Assembly: GCA_013368375.1 (NCBI GenBank)
Contig: JAACJP010000010.1
Span: forward strand, 744,001 to 808,000
DNA length: 64,000 bases
From: Tricholomella constricta
Lineage: Eukaryota; Basidiomycota; Agaricomycetes; Agaricales; Lyophyllaceae
Reading direction: 5' to 3'
In this document: piece by piece, positions 37,242-45,537 of the stretch
How positions within the stretch are numbered: position 1 is the first letter of the stretch
Layout: every line of letters begins with the position of its first letter
Program-made: the position numbers and the translations under genes
The notes under the pieces: generated by a model
What the model was told of the DNA's origin: nothing
The model's database searches: none
What the model saw: the letters and a program-made list of their open reading frames with translations, nothing else

Positions 37242-40200
37242 CTAGGTTCGTCGCGGCAACCTCGATGCGCTGCCCACCCCTTGCAATTCCAAGTAGCGGT
37301 CCAATGCCGCTAACTTGTTACAATTGTTGTGCGATTCCCAGGTGGTGTCACCTAGACTCCACCTAACTTGGTATTCCACTTTATTATTTTGGGTCCATCT
37401 ATGGCCCAAAATCTCTTCGACAAACCATTCGTGATCGTCCGGCGCCCCAAAATCATAGGGCTCCGGGTGAGTTCTATTCGGGAACATTGCATCGTTTGTT
37501 GCGTAGTATGGGCGCAACAGCGATATGTGAAATGTTGGATGTATTCGACGCTCCATAAGCGCCGTAGGTAATTCCAGCGTATAGTTCGACGTGTCTGGCA
37601 TGGCCTTCAATACTTTGTAGGGCCCGACGAATTTCGGACATAATTTCCGGGCGCGTCCCTTGGGGAGGTTCAAGTTCTTGGTAGATAAATATACCAAGTC
37701 ACCCCCCTTTATTTCCGGACCAGTGGATCGACGCCTGTTTGCCTCGCGCGTTTGAAATACGCGCGTTTCGATTATAGCGTCATGCGCCTCCGCTATGTTC
37801 TGCAATGCGCGTTCAGCGTATTCCCGAATTCCCTTTGGTATTACGCTGTCTGAGCGTATCTCTTTCAACATGGATGGCATGTATCCACCATTCAACTCAA
37901 ATGGAGCGAACTTGGTGGTAGCCGATACGCTCGCATTTATCGCAAACTCGGCCATGGGTATACGATCTACCCAATCCTTTTGGTCATGCCGTACAACGGC
38001 GCGAAATATCTGGCCAATACTACGATTGGCGCGCTCCGTCTGTCCATCCGTCTGAGGGTGGAAAGATGTCGACATTAGAAGCTTAGCTCCTAATAATTTA
38101 TGTAGTTCGCGCCACCAGCGCGAGGTAAACTTAGAGTCTCGGTCGCTTACGATCGAGCTTGGAAGGCCATGTAACCTGACGATTTCCCGTAGGTATACCC
38201 ATGATAATTGGGCTGCCGTCATCGTCGTATGTATGGGTATCATATGCACCATACTCGTCATACGACAAATTACTACCCATAGGTAGTTATATCCCTTTGA
38301 TTCTGGAAATGGACCGATAAAGTCCATTCCGATAGAATCCCAAGGCTTAGTGGGTACTGGCAGGGAATGTAGTTTCCCTAACGGTTTCTGATTTGACGTC
38401 TTGATCTGTTGGCAATACTCGCACGTTTTACAAAACGTACGAACAGTCGTGGCTAGTGATGGCCACCAATACCATCGTCGAATATATTCAGTAGTCCGTT
38501 CGGCACCGAAATGGCCCATAGTTTTATGGGCTTGCTCAACAATTGACGTGATGATCTCGGGTTCTCGCGGTATGCATAGAACGCTATCATTTATAGCGTT
38601 CGTGGTCCAAATCAGATTGTCTTTCGTAGTGAACGTACGAAAGTCCGTTGGGTTAGTGAGAATCACTGAAAAAAGTTTGTCCTTTGGGTATCCCAGGATA
38701 ACGTCGTTACGAATCTTTTCGTCCGTTTTGTCTGGGGGAGGGGCAACTGTGTCCCTTCCGAGGACCATATCTCCAACCGTACGTTCCTGTTCGGTTGGCC
38801 TCTGGCTTTTTTGAAGGTGTGACGATGGTCCGGATGCGATACTTGGTGCCGCAGCCTCCATTATCTGGGCTTCTACATCTCGATCCTCCTGGCGTTCTTG
38901 AAGACGCTTGCTTCGACGTATTTCTACGTCCTTCATCGCTCGAATTTCAACTACTTTTTCCACGATTTCATGGTATCGTGGTACTGGTAAATCTTCACCA
39001 GTAGGATCGATTCTAGCATCGGCAGCTACGAAGTCGTGGACGTCGTAACGATCGTGATGGTTATCGCTCTCGAAATATCGCGATAGGCAGTCGGCGACTT
39101 TATTCAGTTCGCCTTTCACATAGGTAATGTCGAAGTTAAATCGCGACATGTATTCCATCCATCGACGCTGCCTAGGTGATAAATTCACCTGGGTCTTAAA
39201 GAATTCGAGGGCTTTGTGGTCGGTAATGATGTGGATTTTATAGCCCACAAGTTTATCCTCCCACTTAAGTAATGCTTCGAGGATAGCTAAGGTTTCGAGT
39301 TCATGCACGGCGTAATTCTGCTGTGCATTCGTGAATTTTTTGGACATGAATCCAGCCGGCTGAGCTTGGATCCACGTAGGTCCTTGACCATACATCGCGC
39401 CGACGCCTGACTTGGAGGCGTCACATATAATCCAAATTGGTTCGTCTGTCTTCGGTTGAATAGGCCGAATAATTGGCGTCGTGCAACATATATGCTTTAT
39501 CATTTCAAAGCATCGTTGATGAATTGGTCTCCAATAGAATGGCGACCCATTCTCGGTCATCGCCATTAGTGGCCCAGTGTACGCGGATATATCTGGGAGG
39601 AATTGACCCAGATAATTAACCAGTCCAACGAATCGCTGTATATCGTTGTAATTCCGTGGAACCCTCCAATCGCGAATCCGTGCCAATTTATCGGCGTCAG
39701 GGTGAATTCCTTGGTCGTCGATTATATGACCAAGGCAATCGACGCGATCCGAATATAGTTCGCATTTCTTCCACTTCAAATAAAGGGACTGTTCGCGTAA
39801 TCGTTCGAACACTACTCGAAGATGATCTTCATGTTCTTCGATGGAGTTCGAAAATATGAATATGTCGTCCAAGTACACATGCATAAATTTCCCAATGACG
39901 TCCCGAAAAATTGACGTCATTAATCGTTGAAATGTTGCGGGGGCGTTACAGTCCCCGATCTGCATTATGTTGCTAACGTACGTTCCCGCTATCGTTGCAA
40001 AGGCGGTCTTGTGTACGTCCTTCTCGAGGATGCGTACTTGTTCGTACGCATCCGTTAAGTCAATTTTGGACCGTATTTTTCCCCTAGCGACATCTTCGCG
40101 AATAACTTCCTGGTCTGGCAAGGGCGTAACGTCCTTGATCGTGTTATCGTTACGCTGGCGTGCGTCCAAGGGTGTTCTCAGGGAGCCGTCTTTTTTCGGG

Positions 40201-41141
40201 ATACATAGCAGCGGCGCTGCTTGCTTCACCGAACGAGGCTCCCACCATTTAGAATCCGTATACCGATTGACCTTCGCGTAGAATTCCTCGCGAAGGGACA
40301 TTGGGCACCTCGGCGCGTGGTACTGGTACTGTTTCTCATCGTCGACGAGAGTAATCTCGTGATTGACTTCCCGCCAGGGTGGTAGCTGTTGTTTCGTACC
40401 ACCCACCATATCTTCGAATTCGTCATGCCATTGCTGTCGAAGTTGTGGATAATCTTCCGCGGTAAGGCCTCCATTGGGTGCCTTACCTTTTCCGTTCACC
40501 GTTCTTGCAGCGCGAATGTGCGCTGTGTCTTTATTGCTGGGTTTAACATCAAACCTAGCTCGTAGTTTTACGAGAGCAAAGTCACTCTCATCCTTCACTG
40601 GTAACCGATACAACGGCCGTTTAGCCCGTTGTATATTCACCGGAAAATTCATTTCCGTTGGCTCCGATACTTCCTCAGGCCGTGGATTTCGGTACGCTTG
40701 TCCTCGCGTGCCTACATTTCTTCCTTCGTGAGCCCGCATTGACGCTATTACTGCGTTCCATTCTTGCGGCATCCGTGGGTCGAACATCCACTCATATTGT
40801 GGATGTGGGTTTGGTCTATCCCAAAATGATCGATTACTCGCATTCGTATACGGCTCTGATTCCGTATCCTTATCGGCCCCGCTCGTCTTACGCGCTTCAT
40901 TATCGCGCTGGCGTTCTTCGCATGGCTCGTGAGTCCGTGCTCGTTCGTTCGAAGGCTCGTGTTGTGCCTTCTGCTGTTGCCGTTGGGGTTTTCTCTTCTT
41001 CGGAGGTGGCTTATCCCCCTCCTTAAGAGTTTCTTGAAACTCTTCATCGGATAATAGAAGTGCTGGGTGATCCTTTGGTAGGCTGTTTATCGGCCTACCC
41101 TCGTTATCAGGATCATCATCATCTTCTACTGTGACTTTTAG
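37242..41141 (-). CDS. Pol of Gypsy element 1 (RT, RNase H, integrase, chromodomain-like)
   Basis: The frame continues directly after the gag UGA (41144-41142), so Pol is read as a Gag-Pol fusion; the first internal ATG is at 40787. The RT has LTDAYEQVRI and the catalytic VYLDDIFIFSN (near 39,870). RNase H has ICDASKSGVGAMYG and TDHKALEFF. The integrase has an HHCC zinc-binding part (HKTMGHFG ... CKTCEYCQQ), then DFIGPFPES, SDRDSKFTS and QTERANRSIG (D, D, E). The end EWFVEEILGHRW to VRWSLGDTTWESHNN is a chromodomain, placing it among chromoviruses. All catalytic residues are present. Confidence 0.93.
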   Translation of the reverse strand, partial: LKVTVEDDDDPDNEGRPINSLPKDHPALLLSDEEFQETLKEGDKPPPKKRKPQRQQQKAQHEPSNERARTHEPCEERQRDNEARKTSGADKDTESEPYTNASNRSFWDRPNPHPQYEWMFDPRMPQEWNAVIASMRAHEGRNVGTRGQAYRNPRPEEVSEPTEMNFPVNIQRAKRPLYRLPVKDESDFALVKLRARFDVKPSNKDTAHIRAARTVNGKGKAPNGGLTAEDYPQLRQQWHDEFEDMVGGTKQQLPPWREVNHEITLVDDEKQYQYHAPRCPMSLREEFYAKVNRYTDSKWWEPRSVKQAAPLLCIPKKDGSLRTPLDARQRNDNTIKDVTPLPDQEVIREDVARGKIRSKIDLTDAYEQVRILEKDVHKTAFATIAGTYVSNIMQIGDCNAPATFQRLMTSIFRDVIGKFMHVYLDDIFIFSNSIEEHEDHLRVVFERLREQSLYLKWKKCELYSDRVDCLGHIIDDQGIHPDADKLARIRDWRVPRNYNDIQRFVGLVNYLGQFLPDISAYTGPLMAMTENGSPFYWRPIHQRCFEMIKHICCTTPIIRPIQPKTDEPIWIICDASKSGVGAMYGQGPTWIQAQPAGFMSKKFTNAQQNYAVHELETLAILEALLKWEDKLVGYKIHIITDHKALEFFKTQVNLSPRQRRWMEYMSRFNFDITYVKGELNKVADCLSRYFESDNHHDRYDVHDFVAADARIDPTGEDLPVPRYHEIVEKVVEIRAMKDVEIRRSKRLQERQEDRDVEAQIMEAAAPSIASGPSSHLQKSQRPTEQERTVGDMVLGRDTVAPPPDKTDEKIRNDVILGYPKDKLFSVILTNPTDFRTFTTKDNLIWTTNAINDSVLCIPREPEIITSIVEQAHKTMGHFGAERTTEYIRRWYWWPSLATTVRTFCKTCEYCQQIKTSNQKPLGKLHSLPVPTKPWDSIGMDFIGPFPESKGYNYLWVVICRMTSMVHMIPIHTTMTAAQLSWVYLREIVRLHGLPSSIVSDRDSKFTSRWWRELHKLLGAKLLMSTSFHPQTDGQTERANRSIGQIFRAVVRHDQKDWVDRIPMAEFAINASVSATTKFAPFELNGGYMPSMLKEIRSDSVIPKGIREYAERALQNIAEAHDAIIETRVFQTREANRRRSTGPEIKGGDLVYLSTKNLNLPKGRARKLCPKFVGPYKVLKAMPDTSNYTLELPTALMERRIHPTFHISLLRPYYATNDAMFPNRTHPEPYDFGAPDDHEWFVEEILGHRWTQNNKVEYQVRWSLGDTTWESHNNCNKLAALDRYLELQGVGSASRLPRRT

Positions 41142-44100
41142 TCATTCTCTTCGTTTCTCCAATGACCGATGGCGTCTAACTCGGCCATCGGTATCATCCA
41201 TTTTTACTTTAGTCGCTGGTGTAGCGACTCCATTGACGACAACTTCGTCACGGTTAAAGTCCAGCACGACGTTGTTTGCGCGCATAAACGGCGTGCCTAT
41301 AATCACGTCGTATCGATCAAAGTTAGCAAGGTCCATGTAAACCTTGCCTTTAAACCCTGGAAGAACGGCTTCCACCGTCGTGCCAAAATTTACTGTGGCC
41401 CGACTTCCTTTAGTTCCGAGCTGGAGGATTAATGGATCCTCCAACGGAAACACTCGAATATCGGCCACTTGAGCGAATGACGGCGTAAGTCCGGTAGTCG
41501 TACTCCCGGAATCCCAGAGGGTCCAAGCCTCATGTCCACCTACATTCATGTAGGTGACCAGGCACTCCTTGTCCTTTATCGGTACTACGGGACGAGCAAT
41601 CTTGTCCCTACCCGTCCGCACTTTCACTTTACGACTTGGTGGTTTATCATTGCGTTCTTCTGACGCAATGACTTCTGTCATTGCAAACATACGCTCGGTC
41701 TCATCGTCCCGAGCATAGTATTCATTTTCGTAGACCTCCATATCTACGAACTCATCGCCTTCGTCTTCATTGTCCGCCTCGGTCTCAGGGCGTCCATTGT
41801 CTCGCCCGTCCGGGTCCTCGGGAGAAGTATCTTCGTCGTCCGCCTCACTTGCTGCGTCAGGTGCCGCTGTACGTGCGGCCCGTAGGAACGCTCGCTGTTT
41901 CTTGGGCTGTTTGCAATCTTTTGCAAAATGCCCTAGTTTCCCACAATTAAAGCACACTTCCCCCGGGGGGTGGTTGTGATGACCGTGGTTTTTGGTTTGA
42001 TCGTAATGCGGACGATCTCCCGTCTTCATCGCTGGTTTCTCGACGTGGAGCTTTTGCTCTCCACGTCCCGGTTGATCCTGATACGCTAGCTTGGCGTATG
42101 GTTTTTCATTAAGTGCGCCAGACACACGTCGAGTCCTGTTGAAATTGTTTTGTGGGGTGTTCACTCGCCCCCCATCTGGTTTCCGCGGTTGACTCGGTTG
42201 ATTTCGCTGAGCGGTTATGTTCCGCTCAAAGTAATCAGCCGTCTTCTGGGTGGCTTGGTGTGCTAAGCCCACCGCTAGGAACTCTTGGACCGTGTTGATT
42301 TCGGGTGATAGCCCGTCATCGAATAATGCCTTCCGCATCTCACGCGGAAGTGTCTTGAGGAATTTCTCCAGGAACGTCCAATCGTCCGTTCTTGCTGCCA
42401 TATTCATGGCATGGTCCACAAGGTCATCATATAAACCTTGTATTCCTTTGCTCGCCGAGTAAGTAACGGCATTAAAGTCGTTACGAGCATCTTGCATGGT
42501 TGAGGGTAGCACGAACCGGTCATACAATCCAAGTACGACGTCTTCAAACGTCCAGAACTGCTTCTCGCGGTTTACATGTATAACGTGGCGATTGTACCAC
42601 TTTCGAGCTTCGCCATCGAGAAACTCGGATGTTATCAGAACGCGCTCTTGGTCGCGTTCTTCTCCTCCAAACTGGCTTACTGCCAGCATCACGACGAGGC
42701 TCGACAGCCATTCTTCAAGGTCGCCGAACTTTGCACTTCCACTATAAGTGCCTACGGACTTTGAGTCCGCACGCCGAGATTTCATCCCGTCCGGAAGCGA
42801 CAGTCGTACCGACAAACGCTCGTGCATTAATTGATGCAATCGCTCATGCATCTTAGTTTTATGCTGCTCTCCGGCAGCATGTATTCCGTCCGCAATTGAT
42901 TGACTCCGGCGGATCGGAGCAGGCATTGAATAGCCTCGAGTCTGAGCTCGAGGCTGCGCATATTCCGCGGGTTCACTTATTCGAACCCGCATGTCTCGAC
43001 GACCGTTAGCTATCGCCGTCGAATTATTCTTTTCGACGGCTTCCAATCCAGTTACTAACCCACCATCCGAACCTTGAGTTTGCGAGGCCCATTGCCTCGC
43101 CATCTCATCCACAGGCATATGTCCTTCAAAGACGACTCCTTGGTCGTCATAATTCGTGAACTTGCTCCGTGATAAATCAGCATTTCTCAGACGCTGGTAA
43201 GCGATCCGGTTGTTCCACTCTTTCGCTAATGGAACACGGCCATCCTTAGCCTCCGGAGGTACTTGAATAGCTGGCACGCTTTCAGTGCCAGCTAGTTGCG
43301 AATTCGTGTCCTTACGCTCAGTGGGTGGGTCTAATGTAGACTCACTAACAGGGGCCCATCGGGAACCTTGTGGTTGCGCAAGGTGCTCTTCGCGAGTCAT
43401 TCTTTCGCGTTTCGCTGCCGCGGCCCGACGACGATAATCGTCGTCAGATTCTCCTAACTGGCGCGCTTGGTGCAGCGCAGATACTGCCATAGCAGCCTCA
43501 TCAAGAGGCTGGTTCGATCCCGAGGCCACTGCTTGCGGGGTGAAAAGGTCATCCCAACGACCTTTTCCTTTGTTGAGCGGAGCTTTCTTAGGTATAGGAG
43601 TCCCAGCGATCGAGCTGACTGCTGAATTCGAAGTTCCCTTAGGGTACTTCTTCCTGTATTCCGTAACTACTACGGACAGCGCTTCCAAGTATCGGTCGGC
43701 ATACTCCTGTACGACCATTTCTGCAACGGACTGTGCTCCGGTTGATCGTAGAACGAGCCTATCCGCTCGTTCCTCTAGTCGTCTTCGTCGATGTTCGCTA
43801 ACAACATCAGTGGTATCCCAGAATTGCTTCACTTTTAGCGCCAGCAATTCCCTATCGCTGGCTTCTTCTTCATTGGCCTCGGGGTCGGACAAGTCGTCTT
43901 CGTCCGACTCCATCTTGACTATGCTCAGGGTGGACGCCCCGAACGCTCTACTTGACAGACGGCTGTCTGGCCATCTGCTTCCTGCCGTGGGGCCAGGTCG
44001 ATATGACCTGGCCAATTCGTTGGCCAAGCTCCCCGGCACATTGGTGCTTGCTATCGGCCAAGGTTCCTCCGATTCTAATCCTAGTGTATTCTGCGCTGGT

Positions 44101-44228
44101 GGACTTTGTCCACCAGCGACTGATCCGACTTCCACTGGTTGCAGTGGAAGTTGTGATGGAGGATGCGCTGCGAGCGCATCCTCGAGGACCGGAGTTCGGC
44201 TCTTTCCGGATGTGGGAGTTGGTGTCAT
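41142..44228 (-). CDS. Gag with zinc knuckle and protease of Gypsy element 1
   Basis: The most likely start is ATG at 44228 (108 nt after the 5' LTR), giving 1,028 residues; the frame is open further upstream without an ATG. The Gag core is in the middle, followed by the CCHC knuckle CFNCGKLGHFAKDC (near 41,920-41,960) and an acidic stretch. An aspartic-protease-like segment follows, with WDSGSTTTGL (near 41,490) and a later VIIGTPFM, so the protease lies upstream of the stop codon. The ORF ends in UGA followed by CUA AAA, and the same frame continues into pol. Confidence 0.93.
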   Translation of the reverse strand: MTPTPTSGKSRTPVLEDALAAHPPSQLPLQPVEVGSVAGGQSPPAQNTLGLESEEPWPIASTNVPGSLANELARSYRPGPTAGSRWPDSRLSSRAFGASTLSIVKMESDEDDLSDPEANEEEASDRELLALKVKQFWDTTDVVSEHRRRRLEERADRLVLRSTGAQSVAEMVVQEYADRYLEALSVVVTEYRKKYPKGTSNSAVSSIAGTPIPKKAPLNKGKGRWDDLFTPQAVASGSNQPLDEAAMAVSALHQARQLGESDDDYRRRAAAAKRERMTREEHLAQPQGSRWAPVSESTLDPPTERKDTNSQLAGTESVPAIQVPPEAKDGRVPLAKEWNNRIAYQRLRNADLSRSKFTNYDDQGVVFEGHMPVDEMARQWASQTQGSDGGLVTGLEAVEKNNSTAIANGRRDMRVRISEPAEYAQPRAQTRGYSMPAPIRRSQSIADGIHAAGEQHKTKMHERLHQLMHERLSVRLSLPDGMKSRRADSKSVGTYSGSAKFGDLEEWLSSLVVMLAVSQFGGEERDQERVLITSEFLDGEARKWYNRHVIHVNREKQFWTFEDVVLGLYDRFVLPSTMQDARNDFNAVTYSASKGIQGLYDDLVDHAMNMAARTDDWTFLEKFLKTLPREMRKALFDDGLSPEINTVQEFLAVGLAHQATQKTADYFERNITAQRNQPSQPRKPDGGRVNTPQNNFNRTRRVSGALNEKPYAKLAYQDQPGRGEQKLHVEKPAMKTGDRPHYDQTKNHGHHNHPPGEVCFNCGKLGHFAKDCKQPKKQRAFLRAARTAAPDAASEADDEDTSPEDPDGRDNGRPETEADNEDEGDEFVDMEVYENEYYARDDETERMFAMTEVIASEERNDKPPSRKVKVRTGRDKIARPVVPIKDKECLVTYMNVGGHEAWTLWDSGSTTTGLTPSFAQVADIRVFPLEDPLILQLGTKGSRATVNFGTTVEAVLPGFKGKVYMDLANFDRYDVIIGTPFMRANNVVLDFNRDEVVVNGVATPATKVKMDDTDGRVRRHRSLEKRRE

Positions 44229-44336
44229 CGGGTCTGGGTCTCGTGGGTTCTTTTTGATGATGGTTGTTCTAAATGGAATGTGATTCTGCGTATGTCGTGG
44301 GTACGCAGCAATAGAAAGCAAGGTAGCTTAAAAAAA

Positions 44337-44557
44337 TGTAACGGGGTTACAAGATTGGGGACCTTGCTGTGCACGCTAGACGTAAGCTTGACAAGTCTGT
44401 CGATTGCTACGTATAGGTGTACAAGGTCTACTATTTAATTATGTAATGTAAAGGATTAAATAGGCAACACCGGAAGGTGTTGCCAAACAATAGCATAATC
44501 GTGTCGATAAGATACGATTAGATCAGATTAGTCGATAAGATAGTAAGCGCCCTTACA
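44337..44557 (-). repeat. 5' LTR of Gypsy element 1
   Basis: 221 bp, matching 33549-33769 base for base by eye. It drives minus-strand transcription. The next bases, TTTTTTTAAGCTACC on the sense strand, do not match the TGG start of a standard tRNA primer site. Confidence 0.95.
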
Positions 44558-44562
44558 ACTTG

Positions 44563-45062
44563 GGTCCGCGAGGTCCATGAGCTATCAAAGCCCCGTACCT
44601 CTATGGACCCATGTTAATTTTTCCTGATGCAATCCTGACTCGACCTCCGACATCCCGACGTTGGCTGCCCGCACCCTGAGCCACGAGGGTTGGACAGCAT
44701 CAGGAATGTGTCCATACATGACATCCATTATCATTTATGTTGGAGTAGTGCAATCCTAGAACGTAGCCAGTAATACCGAGATATCGATAATGATAACAAT
44801 GATGATGTCTGTCGTACAAACTCATGTGTCTACCCCAAAGCTGCTGCCAAACATCTCCAAACACCCACCTGCCTCCCGCTCGCCTAAGTGGGGGAGTGTC
44901 GCAATACAATACTCCATGTGCCTCCCCCCCTGTAGCGGCGTCCTTGTCGCTTATGCCTAACCCTTCTCCCTGACCTTCATCTCACCCTTGTTTGTTTTCG
45001 TTACTTGCTGTTGGTTCTTTGCTATAGTTCCTCTTGGCGCTCTGCCTCGCTTTTCTGCTGTG
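44563..45062. other. spacer between Gypsy elements 1 and 2
   Basis: About 500 bp of ordinary-looking non-coding DNA, ending in a C/T-rich stretch into which element 2 inserted. Confidence 0.5.
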
Positions 45063-45067
45063 CCTAC

Positions 45068-45537
45068 TGTTAGGGCGACCTCACGAGCAGAGCTGAGTCG
45101 TACTGGCAGAGGGGAATCCGAAGTTATATTAAGTACAGTAAGGAATGTAAAGAGGGGCTTACCTGGCAGAGGGGAATCCGAAGAGAATAGACTAAGGATC
45201 CCCAATGCCAGTGGGCCGACTATATACGAGTACTGTACATAATAATCAAGGAATGGTCTGCGGCGCGTGTATGGACACGTTCCCGACGCTGTCCGATCCT
45301 CGTGGCTCAGGGTACGGACACGAGTTGGGACAGCCGACGTCGGGATGTCGGGTGGTCGGGATCGGCGTCGGGCGCGCGCAGGGAGAGATGGGAAGCGACA
45401 GGAAGTGTGTAAGTATATACACCGACGCTTGGGTCGGAGCGTCGGGGGTCGGGATCGCGAACGGTCGGGGGAGCGATCGCATGAGCGGGGGGACGATCGG
45501 TGAGCGTCGGAGGGCGCGAAAGGGAGTTCCCCTAACA
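45068..45537 (-). repeat. 3' LTR of Gypsy element 2
   Basis: 470 bp, the same as 50920-51389 by eye. The pol stop codon lies at its very edge (45538). Confidence 0.95.

Larger units (their letters stand above)
33549..44557 (-). mobile_element. Complete Ty3/Gypsy LTR retrotransposon, element 1
   Basis: 11,009 bp, bounded by 221-bp LTRs that look identical and a perfect 5-bp target-site duplication ACTTG (33544-33548 and 44558-44562). LTR ends are TGTAA...TTACA. Transcribed on the minus strand: 5' LTR, gag, in-frame UGA, pol (RT, RNase H, integrase, chromodomain-like end), third ORF, polypurine tract, 3' LTR. Identical LTRs and long open frames imply a very recent, probably still competent insertion. 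The internal domain is filled with short inverted repeats (see findings). I see no ordinary TGG primer-binding site next to the 5' LTR. Confidence 0.95.

Noticed and set aside
37242..40787. Pol of element 1 as an independent ORF starting at the ATG at 40787
   Set aside because: The frame is open all the way back to the gag UGA with no separate promoter signal, so a read-through fusion explains it better.
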